From: Sphingomonadaceae bacterium
GTDB taxonomy: Bacteria > Pseudomonadota > Alphaproteobacteria > Sphingomonadales > Sphingomonadaceae
Direction: 5' to 3'
Assembly: GCA_019239915.1 (NCBI GenBank)
Contig: JAFAZF010000036.1
Coordinates: 1 to 64,000, forward strand
Length of the DNA: 64,000 nucleotides
The stretch's first letter is position 1. Each line of letters opens with the position of its first letter. The position numbers and the translations under genes are program-made. Positions 34,553 through 45,945 of the stretch are shown here, in pieces. A model generated the notes under the pieces. It did no database searches and was not told where the DNA came from. It saw only the letters and a program-made list of their open reading frames with translations.

Positions 34553-34816
34553 TCAGGGCTTGCTGACGTTGACCGTCGGCACGTCGACGTTGGTGGTCTT
34601 CGTGCCGACATCGACCTTCGGCACCTCGACGGTCTTCGGCTTGGTGCCGATGTCGACCTTTGCGGTGCTGACTGCGAAGGCCGGCGCCTGGCCGCCCGAA
34701 ACCTGGATCGTCGGCAGCTGCGCGGTCCGCGTCTGGCTGATGTCGATGAAGCCGAACAGGAAGGCGACGATCAGCCCGATCACCACGATCGCCAATATGG
34801 CGAGCAACGCCCGCAT
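34553..34816 (-). CDS. small membrane-anchored protein with Val/Lys repeats
   Basis: An 87-residue protein. Residues 2-24 (RALLAILAIVVIGLIVAFLF) are a membrane anchor or uncleaved signal. The rest is periplasmic, with short repeating units such as VDIGTKPKTVEVP and VDVGTKTTNVDVP, likely beta-forming. The ATG at 34816 is preferred because CCGGAG-like sequence precedes it. It is probably co-transcribed with the YqaE gene. Function is unknown. Confidence 0.7.
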   Translation of the reverse strand: MRALLAILAIVVIGLIVAFLFGFIDISQTRTAQLPTIQVSGGQAPAFAVSTAKVDIGTKPKTVEVPKVDVGTKTTNVDVPTVNVSKP

Positions 34817-34880
34817 CGTCCGGCTCCTCTCCAGCGTTATGGTATGTGAACGCGCCGGTACCGTAACGGTTGCAGCGCGG

Positions 34881-35165
34881 TCAGGCGGCCGGCACCACCT
34901 GCCGCCAGGCGGAGACGCGAACCTTTGCGAAGAGGCCCGCCTTGGCATAGGGATCGCTGTCGGCGAAGGCCTGCGCGGCACCGAGCGCGGCGAACTCAGC
35001 GACGATCAGCGAGCCGACCGGCTTGCCGTCGGGTCCGTCGAGCGGCCCGGCGACGCGGACCTGGGCCTGGATGGCGTGGAGATGATCGAGATGCGCCGGC
35101 CGCGTCTCGGCGCGAAGCGCGCCGGCGTCAGGCTTGTCGAAGGCGATGATGGCGAAGAGAGGCAT
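34881..35165 (-). CDS. YciI-like protein
   Basis: A 94-residue YciI/DGPF-type protein: [49 protein letters not shown], then [12 protein letters not shown]. The conserved His-Asp pair of the family is seen in RPAHLDHL. Members form small alpha/beta dimers with unclear activity. The ATG at 35165 follows GGAG at a good distance. It is divergent from rpmB. Confidence 0.85.
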   Translation of the reverse strand: MPLFAIIAFDKPDAGALRAETRPAHLDHLHAIQAQVRVAGPLDGPDGKPVGSLIVAEFAALGAAQAFADSDPYAKAGLFAKVRVSAWRQVVPAA

Positions 35166-35257
35166 GGGCGAAAGCTCCACGGCGGGTTGACCGAAACGGC
35201 GTTTGCGTCTACCCGCGCCGACTTTCCGGGCAACCAGAATTCCGAAGGTTTGAGATC

Positions 35258-35545
35258 ATGTCGCGCATTTGCGAGCTGACCGGCAAGGGCCGCCAGGTGG
35301 GTCACAACGTTTCCCACGCCAACAACAAGACCAAGCGCACCTTCCTGCCGAATCTGCAGAACGTGACGCTGATCTCGGACGCGCTCGGCCGTTCGATCCG
35401 GCTGCGCGTGTCGACGCACGGGCTGCGGTCGGTCGAGCATAATGGCGGGCTCGACAATTGGCTGGTCAAAGCCTCCGACACCGAGCTCTCGCTCAAGGCG
35501 CGTCGTCTCAAGCGTGAAGTCGCGAAAGCGCGCACCGCCGCCTGA
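35258..35545 (+). CDS. rpmB: 50S ribosomal protein L28
   Basis: A 95-residue protein starting [20 protein letters not shown], with [20 protein letters not shown] and [13 protein letters not shown], the hallmark L28 segments. It is a structural component of the 50S subunit. It stands alone, as usual in Alphaproteobacteria, with its stop 9 bp from the convergent phytase-like gene. Confidence 0.95.
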   Translation: MSRICELTGKGRQVGHNVSHANNKTKRTFLPNLQNVTLISDALGRSIRLRVSTHGLRSVEHNGGLDNWLVKASDTELSLKARRLKREVAKARTAA

Positions 35546-35554
35546 GCGGCGCTG

Positions 35555-36517
35555 CTACAGCTTCGGATCGAACGCGAAGCGCAGCAGCAGGCTGCGCTGC
35601 ACCGGGCTGTAATTGTCGTCTGACGCGATCCAAAGCACGTCGCGGCCGCCTTCACGGGTGATCGCGAGCGCTTCCATGTTGTCGACGGTGAGCGGCGCCG
35701 CGAGATAGGCGATGTTGCGCCCCTGCAGCAGCGCGTCGGGCACGATCTGCGCGGGATCGAACACCGTCAGCGCCGCCTCGATACCGCCCGAGAGGCTGAA
35801 GCGGCGATGCAGCAGCAGAATGTGCCCGCTGGGCAGCTGCACGCCGTCGGTGATCGCAAAGCCCGCCGGCGGGCGGTAGGCGAAGACGATCGGCTTCACG
35901 CCCGGCGCAGTCGGATCGCCGGGAAACAGCAGCCCCATATTGGCGCCGTCGGGCCGCACCGCGCCGGTCTCCTCCATCACCAGGAAGCGGCCGTCGCGCA
36001 GCCGCACGATCGTCTCCGCGCCGAGATTGCCGGGCCATTTCGCCATGTCTCGCGGCGCCGCATGCGCCTCGCCGGCGGCATAGCCGGGCGCGTAGCGCCA
36101 GATCTGGTTGGTGGTCTCGAAACCGACCCAGATGCGGCCGGTCGCTGGATCGATCGCGGAGGATTCCGAATCGCGATCGATCTTGTCGGTGCCGCCGTTC
36201 GGCACCGCGGGCAGCGACTGAATGCCGTCGAGCGCAACGCCGGTGGCATTGGCGCGCAGCCAGAAAACGAAGCTCGTGTCGCTCAGCGCGGCGATGCGGT
36301 CGCCCTGCACCGTCATCGACGAGATGCCGCCGAAGCGGCGATCCTGGCTGCGCAGAACCCAGCCGCCGAGATAGCTGAGTTCGCCGATCCGGACATGTGC
36401 GCGATCATGCGGATCGATCGCGACAGGCGTCGCGGTCAACCGCGGTGGCGGAGCGAGCAGCGCAAGTGCGGGCGGCGCCAGCGCGAGCGCGGCGGCGAGA
36501 AGGGCTAAGCGACGCAT
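35555..36517 (-). CDS. esterase-like phytase-family secreted protein
   Basis: A 320-residue protein with an N-terminal signal peptide (RRLALLAAALALAPPALALL). The beta-rich body has LGGWVLRSQDRRFGGISSMT, ESSAIDPATGRIWVGFETTN and ITDGVQLPSGHILLLHRRFS, the pattern of the family called esterase-like activity of phytase (a beta-propeller fold). It is probably periplasmic; the substrate is not established. Confidence 0.8.
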   Translation of the reverse strand: MRRLALLAAALALAPPALALLAPPPRLTATPVAIDPHDRAHVRIGELSYLGGWVLRSQDRRFGGISSMTVQGDRIAALSDTSFVFWLRANATGVALDGIQSLPAVPNGGTDKIDRDSESSAIDPATGRIWVGFETTNQIWRYAPGYAAGEAHAAPRDMAKWPGNLGAETIVRLRDGRFLVMEETGAVRPDGANMGLLFPGDPTAPGVKPIVFAYRPPAGFAITDGVQLPSGHILLLHRRFSLSGGIEAALTVFDPAQIVPDALLQGRNIAYLAAPLTVDNMEALAITREGGRDVLWIASDDNYSPVQRSLLLRFAFDPKL

Positions 36518-36653
36518 GCCAGCCCTTTAGCCGCTGCGCGACGCGCGCATAGCCATGCTTTCTCGTGAACGGCGGCTGACATGCGTGTTCAGCATCGTCT
36601 CGGTGCGGCTCGGGTACTTAGATCGGTATCAACCGGGTACTAGAGTAGGAGCC

Positions 36654-37034
36654 ATGGCTCGCAAGCTGTTCGCAATCGGCGCATTGGGCACAGCGCTCGC
36701 CGCCGCCTCGCTCGCCACCGCGCCGGCCGAGGCGCATTGGGGCGGCTATTATGGCGGTGCGCCCGCGCAACATCGGGAGGGCGGTTATGGCGACCGCGGC
36801 TATTATGGCGGCCGCGCCGGCTACTACGGCGCCGGCTATGGCTATGACGGTGGCGATCGCGGCGGCTACGGCCGTTATCGCTGCGATCGCGGCACCGGCG
36901 GCACGATCATCGGCGCAATCGCCGGCGGGCTGCTCGGCAACGCGGTCGCAGGCTATCGCGATCGCACTACGGGCACCGTGCTCGGCGCCGGCGCGGGCGC
37001 GCTTATCGGCCGCTCGATCGACCGCGACTGCTGA
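36654..37034 (+). CDS. glycine-zipper 2TM-domain surface protein
   Basis: A 126-residue protein. The ATG at 36654 follows AGGAG. A signal peptide (MARKLFAIGALGTALAAASL...APAEA) precedes a Gly/Tyr/Arg-rich middle. The C-terminal GGTIIGAIAGGLLGNAVAGY and GTVLGAGAGALIGRSID form a glycine zipper like that of 17-kDa surface antigen/Rick_17kDa proteins. Likely envelope-associated. The upstream region may hold its promoter. Confidence 0.8.
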   Translation: MARKLFAIGALGTALAAASLATAPAEAHWGGYYGGAPAQHREGGYGDRGYYGGRAGYYGAGYGYDGGDRGGYGRYRCDRGTGGTIIGAIAGGLLGNAVAGYRDRTTGTVLGAGAGALIGRSIDRDC

Positions 37035-37037
37035 AGC

Positions 37038-38048
37038 TCAGAGGCTGCCGCTCGCTGCGCCAGCCGTGCCGACGCCGCCGAGATGGATATGGACGCCAGC
37101 GGCGTAGCGGCCGTCGCTCGCATCCGCCGCTTTGGCGAGCGGCGCTGCGTCCGCAATCGCATTCGGCTGCGGAGCCGTCGTGTTCGTCGTAGCCGCACTG
37201 ACCTGCTGCGCGCTGCCGCGATGGATCATCACGCCATCGCTGGAGTCGGAAGCGCCGCGGTGGACCGCGATCGTCGCGCCCGCAGCGCGAACAAAGTCGA
37301 CGGCGGCATCGCCGACATCGACAGTCGCGGCGACCGCGCCCGGAACGTCGCGCGGCTCCAGTCCGCTATATTGCTGGCGAAAGTCGAGTGCGCGGTCCCA
37401 CCCGTTGCTCAGGCTGTAGAAGATATGCGCGCCGATCTGCGCGACGCGGTTGAGGCTCGGCGCCCACCACGGTGACACCGCGGTGGTGTGGTAATAGGTC
37501 GCAGCGCCCACCGGTGCATAGACGTCGCCCTCGAGCGCCGCCTGCGCGATCAGCCGCGCCCGCTCCCACGCCTCGGCCTCGCGCGGGCGCAGCAACGAAC
37601 CGTCGCAAGTGAAGGTGAACTGGCAACCCGTGGTGCGGTTCGATCCCTGATAGACGACGCCGCAGACGCTGCTCGGGAACGCGGCGTTGCGGACGCGATT
37701 GAGCACCACCTGCGCAACCGCGCGCTGGCCATCGATGGGTTCGGATCGAGCCTCATAATAGATCGCCGCGGTCAGGCATTCGAGCGCACGACCGGCATTG
37801 TCGCTATCGGTCGGGGTCGCGAATGGCGGCGCTTCGGCGAAATCGGCACTCTGATCGCCCGGGCCAAGTACCAGCGGCTTGAGCAGCGTCGATGGCGGTG
37901 CGGCGGGTTCGACCGGCGTGGGCGCACGCGCAAGCGCGATGCGCGCCTCGCCGGACGCGGCTGAGACGGCGCGGTCGGTCGGATGTTGAGGCGAGCAGGA
38001 GATGGCTGAAGCGAGCAGCACCGCGCTGAATATTGATCGCTTTGACAT
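37038..38048 (-). CDS. SleB-like cell-wall hydrolase, putative lipoprotein
   Basis: A 336-residue protein. The N-terminus AVLLASAISC fits a lipobox. The Hydrolase_2/SleB domain (~85-230) has ECLTAAIYYEARSEPIDGQR, QVVLNRVRNAAFPSSVCGVV, CQFTFTCDG and AATYYHTTAVSPWWAPSLNR, including the Glu of YYEAR that acts in this lytic-transglycosylase-type fold. The C-terminal ~100 residues are low complexity. It converges with the glycine-zipper gene (3 bp apart). Confidence 0.88.
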   Translation of the reverse strand: MSKRSIFSAVLLASAISCSPQHPTDRAVSAASGEARIALARAPTPVEPAAPPSTLLKPLVLGPGDQSADFAEAPPFATPTDSDNAGRALECLTAAIYYEARSEPIDGQRAVAQVVLNRVRNAAFPSSVCGVVYQGSNRTTGCQFTFTCDGSLLRPREAEAWERARLIAQAALEGDVYAPVGAATYYHTTAVSPWWAPSLNRVAQIGAHIFYSLSNGWDRALDFRQQYSGLEPRDVPGAVAATVDVGDAAVDFVRAAGATIAVHRGASDSSDGVMIHRGSAQQVSAATTNTTAPQPNAIADAAPLAKAADASDGRYAAGVHIHLGGVGTAGAASGSL

Positions 38049-38230
38049 GCCGCCTGCTCCCGAAATCGATTGCTTCTAGGAGCATGGCCTTGTCTTTTGG
38101 TTAATCCTCTTCTTCGGCTCCGTTAACACTCTGGCAGATTAGATTTATCGCGCGCTAACCAACCTAGAGCACAATGTCTTGGGAGTTGAAGCTTAGATCT
38201 GCTCGCCGTCATCCGAAGGGGGATTTGAGC

Positions 38231-38392
38231 ATGTCGAAGTTCGTGAAGATGCTGCGCGATTCGCGTGGCGCCACCGCCATCGAATACGGTCTCATTGCGG
38301 CTTTGATCGCCGTCGCCGCGATCGTGGCGATGAAGGGCCTCGGCAACGGCCTCAAGAACACCTTCAACAACGTCGCGAGCAACCTCAGCTAA
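38231..38392 (+). CDS. Flp-family type IVb pilin
   Basis: A 53-residue prepilin: MSKFVKMLRDSRGATAIEYG then LIAALIAVAAIVAMKGLG. The GATAIEYGLIAALIAV stretch is the Flp/Fap cleavage site and hydrophobic spine, with cleavage expected after Gly13. The ATG at 38231 follows AAGGGGG. No cpa/tad assembly genes are in the window. It is followed by a strong terminator. Confidence 0.92.
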   Translation: MSKFVKMLRDSRGATAIEYGLIAALIAVAAIVAMKGLGNGLKNTFNNVASNLS

Positions 38393-38431
38393 GCGGCGCG
38401 CGGCCGGGCGCCGCGCTCGCTCAGGCAACAG

Positions 38432-38464
38432 GAGCGCCCCGGCCCACCGGCCGGGGCGCTCTTT
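38432..38464 (+). terminator. strong Rho-independent terminator
   Basis: A perfect 13-bp GC stem, GAGCGCCCCGGCC with GGCCGGGGCGCTC, a CACC loop and TTT after it. It lies 40 bp after the pilin stop codon. Confidence 0.85.
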
Positions 38465-38497
38465 CGCGTCTCGTCGTCCTGGAAACCGGCAGCCGCG

Positions 38498-38572
38498 TGG
38501 TGGGCGCGACAGGGATTGAACCTGTGACCCCACCCGTGTGAAGGGTGTGCTCTACCGCTGAGCTACGCGCCC
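38498..38572 (-). tRNA. tRNA-Val (CAC)
   Basis: The minus strand folds into a tRNA: acceptor GGGCGCG with CGCGCCC, D-arm GCTCAGCGGTAGAGC, anticodon stem CACCC/GGGTG around loop TTCACAC giving anticodon CAC, and T-arm ACAGGTTCAATCCCTGT. The 3' CCA is encoded at 38498-38500. Length is 75 nt. Confidence 0.93.
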
Positions 38573-38656
38573 ACGCGCTGCCGGGCGGGCCGCTTAGCGC
38601 GGCCCATCGACCCTGTCCAGCAAGAAGCCCCTCCCTTCCCGGGAAGGGGAAGCTTG

Positions 38657-38929
38657 TCAGTTCACCGAATCCTTGAGGAGCTTGCCGGCGCGGAACTTGG
38701 GCTGGCTGGTCGCCTTGATGTTCATCGGCGCGCCGGTGCGCGGGTTACGCCCCGTCGAGGCCTTGCGCTTGCCGACCGAGAAGGTGCCGAAACCGACGAG
38801 ACGCACTTCATTGCCCGACTTCAGCGCCGCCGTGATGCTGTCCAGCACACCCTCGACCGCACGCGTCGCGTCGCTCCGCCCCAGCCCGGTCGTTTCTGCG
38901 ACCGAGGCGATAAGCTCCTGCTTGTTCAT
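38657..38929 (-). CDS. hupB: HU-family DNA-binding protein
   Basis: A 90-residue nucleoid protein starting MNKQELIASVAETTGLGRSD, with the DNA-binding arm GFGTFSVGKRKASTGRNPRT and GAPMNIKA. It bends and compacts DNA as a dimer. It lies 262 bp downstream of lon on the same strand, the common lon-hupB arrangement. A CCCTTCCCGGGAAGGG palindrome lies just past its stop. Confidence 0.95.
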   Translation of the reverse strand: MNKQELIASVAETTGLGRSDATRAVEGVLDSITAALKSGNEVRLVGFGTFSVGKRKASTGRNPRTGAPMNIKATSQPKFRAGKLLKDSVN

Positions 38930-39191
38930 TCTTGGACCCCTTCCAGGATTTCAAATCCATTGCTGTTGCGCGGCGCGGTCAGCACATGACTCGCGCGTGC
39001 GGGAGGCGCACTAAAAGCGCGCTGCAATGGCGTGTCAACGCACGGGCATGGGCGTTTCGCCGCGACGACGCGACGTTCCACCCTGATCCGAGGCCGATGC
39101 TCGGGGTGATCAATGGTCGGGAGAAGATGGAGCGCAGCGCCGCGGACAAGTCTCGCGCGCCGCGTTCCAACCTCCATCGTTACGGCCAGCT

Positions 39192-41600
<2,409 letters not shown>

Positions 41601-41638
41601 GCATACTCCGGCGCCGCGGGTTCTGGCGCGGCAAAGCA

Positions 41639-41667
41639 TATATGGGCGCCGGTAAAGCACCGATCAA
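41639..41667 (-). promoter_or_regulatory. candidate sigma70-type promoter of lon
   Basis: Reading the minus strand, TTGATC (41667-41662), a 17-bp spacer, then CATATA (41644-41639). Transcription would start about 30 bp before the lon ATG. The flanking GCGCCCATAT also resembles a heat-shock -10, so dual control is possible. Confidence 0.45.
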
Positions 41668-41842
41668 TGCAGCGGCCGAAACGGTGCACAGCTATATGCG
41701 CGATGCGGCTGCTCCGGTCGGCCCGCACACGGTCCGCCACACCGTGATGACGGCGGCAGCGCCCACCAGAGTCTGGCGCCATCCTGCTGCAACAGTCCGG
41801 CTCTAATCGCTCGATCGGGGGTCTGTCGGAGCGAGCGGGTTG

Positions 41843-42544
41843 ATGAGCCCAACGACATCGCCGCGTGTGCGCGCGCGGCTCGATCGGCGGCTCACGCTTG
41901 TCGCGGCGCTGCTCTGGCCGGCGACGGCCGGGGCGGCAGGCGGCGCCGACGTCGTCGACGATCCGTTCGTGGAAACGCCGGGCGTCTGCCATATCGAAAG
42001 CTGGTATGTCGCGCCGCTGGACGGCGGCAGTCTCGCGCATCTCGGCATCGGCTGCACGCCGAAAGCGATCCATCGCCTGGAGCTCGATGCCGCCGTCGAG
42101 CGCGTCACCGGCGGCGGCACGACGGAGCTGTTCGAGCCGGGCTTCAAATATACGCTGCTGGTGATCGGCAAGCTTTCGCTCGGAACGGAGTTCACCGCCG
42201 CGCTGGATCGGCGCGGCCGCTTCGGCGGCGCGAGCCTGTTCGTGCCGCTGAGCTACGCGCTCGGCAAATACACGATCGTCAATCTCGATATCGGCGCGCA
42301 GCGCGGCGCGGCGGCGGATGGTGGCCGCGACGCGCTCTACTGGGGCGGCCAGATCGCGCAGGCCTTTGCGCCGCATTTCGCGGCGATCGGCGAAGTCTTC
42401 GGCGACAATCGCCACACGCCCGGGGTCCAGGGCGGACTACGCTGGTCGCCGGGACCGGAGCGCTTCGATTTCGACCTGCGCGCCTCGCACGGTCCGGACC
42501 ACGCCGGAACCGCGCTCACCTTCGGTCTCACCTGGCGGACATGA
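41843..42544 (+). CDS. hypothetical secreted/outer-membrane protein
   Basis: A 233-residue protein. An Arg-rich N-terminus precedes a hydrophobic signal (LTLVAALLWPATAGAAG). The mature part is beta-strand rich with alternating patterns (FKYTLLVIGKLSLGTEFTAA; LFVPLSYALGKYTIVNLDIG; GTALTFGLTWRT at the C-terminus), suggesting a small outer-membrane beta-barrel. It has no recognised family. It lies between lon and clpX, on the opposite strand to both. Confidence 0.65.
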   Translation: MSPTTSPRVRARLDRRLTLVAALLWPATAGAAGGADVVDDPFVETPGVCHIESWYVAPLDGGSLAHLGIGCTPKAIHRLELDAAVERVTGGGTTELFEPGFKYTLLVIGKLSLGTEFTAALDRRGRFGGASLFVPLSYALGKYTIVNLDIGAQRGAAADGGRDALYWGGQIAQAFAPHFAAIGEVFGDNRHTPGVQGGLRWSPGPERFDFDLRASHGPDHAGTALTFGLTWRT

Positions 42545-42663
42545 GCGCGCGCCCTGTTCCCGCGAAAGCAGGAGCCAGGAACCACAAGCGTCGTGCTTGC
42601 GACCTTAAGCTGCATCGAAAGTCGGCGACTGAACGCCGCAGGCGAGACCGCTTTCAGACACAT

Positions 42664-42741
42664 CCCGTGCTCCGGCGAAGCGCTGGACAATGGAGCGCAG
42701 CAATTGCCGCAAGCGCTCCGGCCTGCGCCGGAGCACACGGG
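42664..42741. repeat. imperfect inverted repeat between clpX and a secreted-protein gene
   Basis: CCCGTGCTCCGGCGAAGCGC (from 42664) pairs with a right arm at 42712-42741 that ends GCCGGAGCACACGGG, with a small internal insertion. The 42545-42841 gap otherwise contains no gene I can see. This belongs to a different family from the CTGAGC/TCGAAG elements. Confidence 0.5.
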
Positions 42742-42841
42742 ATTTCGGCACCTCCGCAAATGCGGCAGGCCGGCTCAGTCCAATCGCGTCATACGTTGGG
42801 CTCCTGCTTCCGCACGAGCCCATGGACGCCGTCCGCGCGCT

Positions 42842-44107
42842 TCAAGCCGCCGGCGCTTCCTTGGCCTTCTTGGCGAAGACGCGAATCGGTTCCTTCCGGC
42901 CCTCGACGACGTCCTTGTCGATCATCACCTCGCCGACGCCGTCCATGCCGGGCAGGTCGAACATGGTGTCGAGCAGGATGCCCTCGAGGATCGAGCGCAG
43001 ACCGCGCGCACCGGTCTTGCGATCGATCGCCTTGCGCGCGATCGCGACCAGCGCATCGTCGGTGAAGCCGAGCTTCACGCCCTCCATCTCGAACAGCTTC
43101 TGATACTGCTTCACGAGCGCGTTCTTCGGCTCGGCGAGGATCTTGACCAGCGCCGCCTCGTCGAGGTCCATCAGCGTCGCGATGACCGGCAGGCGGCCGA
43201 CAAACTCGGGGATCAGGCCGAACTTGAGCAGATCCTCGGGCTCGCACTGGCGCAGCACCTCGCCGGTGCGCCGCTCCTCGGGCGCCGCGACATAGGCGCC
43301 GAAGCCGATCGACTTGCCCTGCAGGCGGTCCGCGATGATCTTCTCGAGGCCCGAGAAGGCGCCGCCGCAGATGAACAGGATGTTGGTCGTATCGACCTGC
43401 AGGAATTCCTGCTGCGGATGCTTGCGCCCGCCTTGCGGCGGCACGCTCGCGGTGGTGCCCTCCATCAGCTTGAGCAGCGCCTGCTGGACGCCCTCGCCCG
43501 AGACGTCGCGGGTGATCGAGGGGTTGTCCGCCTTGCGGCTGATCTTGTCGATCTCGTCGATGTAGACGATGCCGCGCTGCGCCCGCTCAACATTATAGTC
43601 CGAGGCCTGGAGCAGCTTCAGGATGATGTTCTCGACGTCCTCACCAACATAGCCGGCCTCGGTCAGCGTCGTCGCGTCGGCCATCGTGAACGGCACGTCG
43701 AGGATGCGCGCAAGCGTCTGCGCGAGCAGCGTCTTGCCGCAGCCGGTCGGGCCGACGAGCAGGATGTTCGACTTGGCGAGCTCGACGTCGGCGCCCTTCG
43801 CGCCGTGATTGAGCCGCTTGTAGTGGTTGTGGACCGCGACCGAGAGCACGCGCTTCGCCTGATCCTGGCCGATGACGTAATCGTCGAGGATCTCGCAGAT
43901 GTCGCGCGGGGTCGGCACGCCGCCGTCGCGCTTCGAAACCAGCGCCGACTTCGTCTCCTCTCGGATGATGTCGTTGCAGAGCTCGACGCACTCGTCGCAG
44001 ATGAACACGGTCGGGCCGGCGATGAGCTTGCGCACCTCGTGCTGCGACTTGCCGCAGAACGAGCAGTAAAGCGTGCTCTTCGAGTCCCCACCGCTCAGCT
44101 TGGTCAT
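42842..44107 (-). CDS. clpX: ATP-dependent protease ATPase subunit ClpX
   Basis: A 421-residue ClpX. The zinc-binding domain has Cys 15, 18, 37 and 40 ([24 protein letters not shown]). The AAA+ domain has Walker [13 protein letters not shown], Walker [11 protein letters not shown], and the pore loop GYVGEDVEN. The IGF-type loop for ClpP docking (KSIGFGAYV) is present. It unfolds substrates for ClpP; in Alphaproteobacteria this includes CtrA. Confidence 0.97.
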   Translation of the reverse strand: MTKLSGGDSKSTLYCSFCGKSQHEVRKLIAGPTVFICDECVELCNDIIREETKSALVSKRDGGVPTPRDICEILDDYVIGQDQAKRVLSVAVHNHYKRLNHGAKGADVELAKSNILLVGPTGCGKTLLAQTLARILDVPFTMADATTLTEAGYVGEDVENIILKLLQASDYNVERAQRGIVYIDEIDKISRKADNPSITRDVSGEGVQQALLKLMEGTTASVPPQGGRKHPQQEFLQVDTTNILFICGGAFSGLEKIIADRLQGKSIGFGAYVAAPEERRTGEVLRQCEPEDLLKFGLIPEFVGRLPVIATLMDLDEAALVKILAEPKNALVKQYQKLFEMEGVKLGFTDDALVAIARKAIDRKTGARGLRSILEGILLDTMFDLPGMDGVGEVMIDKDVVEGRKEPIRVFAKKAKEAPAA

Positions 44108-44361
44108 TTCGTCAATCCCTCTGCCGCCATCGGCGAAGCTACACCACCACTAACCGACGAACACCGCTACCGCTAGCCGCGTTCGCCCCCGGTCAGGCTT
44201 CGGCCAATATGTCTAGTGCGCGAAAGGGAAACAAGACGTCACCGCGAAACGGTTGCGGCCGGGCACGCGCGCGGTCGCCGAGCCGCTCAGACCACAATGA
44301 AACATGTCGCGTGGCAGGTCGATTGCAAAGCCATGGCCAGCCGTTATTCCGTTCTCAGGGA

Positions 44362-45945
44362 ATGGCCAGTGAAGCGAAAGCAGTAATGCGTATGAAGCCG
44401 ATCATCGGCTCGGCCATGCCCCGGACGCTTCGCCGCGCCGATCCGCTGCTGACGCTGCTGGCCTACTTCGATCGCAGGGATCTGAATCGCGGCTGGCACC
44501 TTGCGGCGATGATCATGCTGATGCTCGTCATCTCCTATCCGTTTCGCTGGTCCGGAAACGAGGAGAATTACTTTCCGCTGGCCTATCGCTTCGTCTACCC
44601 CGAGGCGTTCGGCGCCTCCAGTGCGGTGTTCGACGCGAGCCGCAGCAAGTTCGCTGGCTTCTGGATGATCGGCGAGTTGGTCGGGCTCGTGGGCTATGAA
44701 GCCGCGCACCTGATCCTGGCGGTGCTGATCGCGCTCCTGCTCGGCTATGCGCTCTACCGCGTCACCCGCGCCCTCGGCTTATCGGCGCTCGAGGCGCTGT
44801 GCCTGCTGTTCCTGTTCTACGCGTCGGGCCAGGCGTTGATGGGCGGCGAAGGCTTCCTCTCCGGCGTAGAAACCAAGACCTTCGCTTACGCCTTCGGCCT
44901 GCTCGCACTGGCCGACGTGACGGAGGCGCGCTGGCTCCGCGCTACCCTTTGGGCAGCGCTCGCTACCTACATGCACTTTGAGGTGGGCGGGCTCTGGTTC
45001 GCCATCGCCGCCGCGTTCCTACTGCTCGTGCACCGGGATTGGCGCTCTCCGCTTGCGATGTGCGGCCTCTACGCGCTGCTCACGCTGCCGGAACTCGGCG
45101 TCCTGGTGCTGGATCAGCATGTCAGTGCGGCCGCGATGCGACCAACCGGCAGCCCGAGCGCGGACTATATCTACACGGTCATTCGCAACGCACATCACAT
45201 CGCGCCGTTCGCGGCCGTGGACGGCTGGCGCGAGGGGTTGGCGCGCGGGCTCGGCTATGCGGTGCTCATCATGCTCGTCGCCGCACGCGCGGCGCGCAGC
45301 GACCGGCCACGTCTGCGCACGCTCGGCTGGCTGACGATGCTGCTCGCCGCCTATATGTTCGTCGCCGCGGGGCTGAGCTGGCTCGATCGCGACACCGGCG
45401 CGCTCGGCAAATTCTACCTGTTTCGGCCTGCCTCGGCGCTGTTCCTGCTCGCGCTGATCATGGGTTTCGCGCTCTGGCGGGAGATGGCGCGCGGCGCCGA
45501 GTTCGGCCGCCTGCTGCCGATCGCGGCGATCATGGCGGTGATCTTCATTCAGGGTCTGACGCGTCCGCTCAACGGGCAGGAACGACCGCTCGACGCCCGC
45601 GAGCGTGCGATGGTGACGGCCGTCGCAACGAGGACCAGACCCGACGACGTCGTACTGCTCGATCCCGCCACCGACACGCGCGCCGGGCTGTCGCGTCAGC
45701 TCGATCGCCAGACGCTCGTCGTCTGGAAATTCGTGCCGACGGCACCGGCCGACATCTATCGCTGGTGGGACCTGATCAAGCGCCGCAGCGCCACCTTTTC
45801 CGGCGATTGTACGGCGACGCGCGGCCTTGCCGACTATCTCGTCGCGACAGAGCATAGCGTCGCGACCGCCGCGCGCTGCGGCCGCACCGCCTGGTCGAAC
45901 GGATATTACACGCTGATCGCGCTCCCTGCGCGTCGCGCAGCCTGA
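44362..45945 (+). CDS. polytopic membrane protein, glycosyltransferase-like
   Basis: A 527-residue integral membrane protein with about 10-12 hydrophobic segments (for example MIMLMLVISYPFRW, LILAVLIALLLGYALY, LLTLPELGVLVL, LFLLALIMGFALW). The soluble C-terminus has VVLLDPATDTRAGLSRQLDR. I recall similar DUF6798-type proteins, but the assignment is tentative. The ATG at 44362 sits too close to AGGG; ATG 44386 or 44392 is possible. Its end overlaps the convergent 45906 gene by 40 bp. It lies between clpX and clpP. Confidence 0.6.
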   Translation: MASEAKAVMRMKPIIGSAMPRTLRRADPLLTLLAYFDRRDLNRGWHLAAMIMLMLVISYPFRWSGNEENYFPLAYRFVYPEAFGASSAVFDASRSKFAGFWMIGELVGLVGYEAAHLILAVLIALLLGYALYRVTRALGLSALEALCLLFLFYASGQALMGGEGFLSGVETKTFAYAFGLLALADVTEARWLRATLWAALATYMHFEVGGLWFAIAAAFLLLVHRDWRSPLAMCGLYALLTLPELGVLVLDQHVSAAAMRPTGSPSADYIYTVIRNAHHIAPFAAVDGWREGLARGLGYAVLIMLVAARAARSDRPRLRTLGWLTMLLAAYMFVAAGLSWLDRDTGALGKFYLFRPASALFLLALIMGFALWREMARGAEFGRLLPIAAIMAVIFIQGLTRPLNGQERPLDARERAMVTAVATRTRPDDVVLLDPATDTRAGLSRQLDRQTLVVWKFVPTAPADIYRWWDLIKRRSATFSGDCTATRGLADYLVATEHSVATAARCGRTAWSNGYYTLIALPARRAA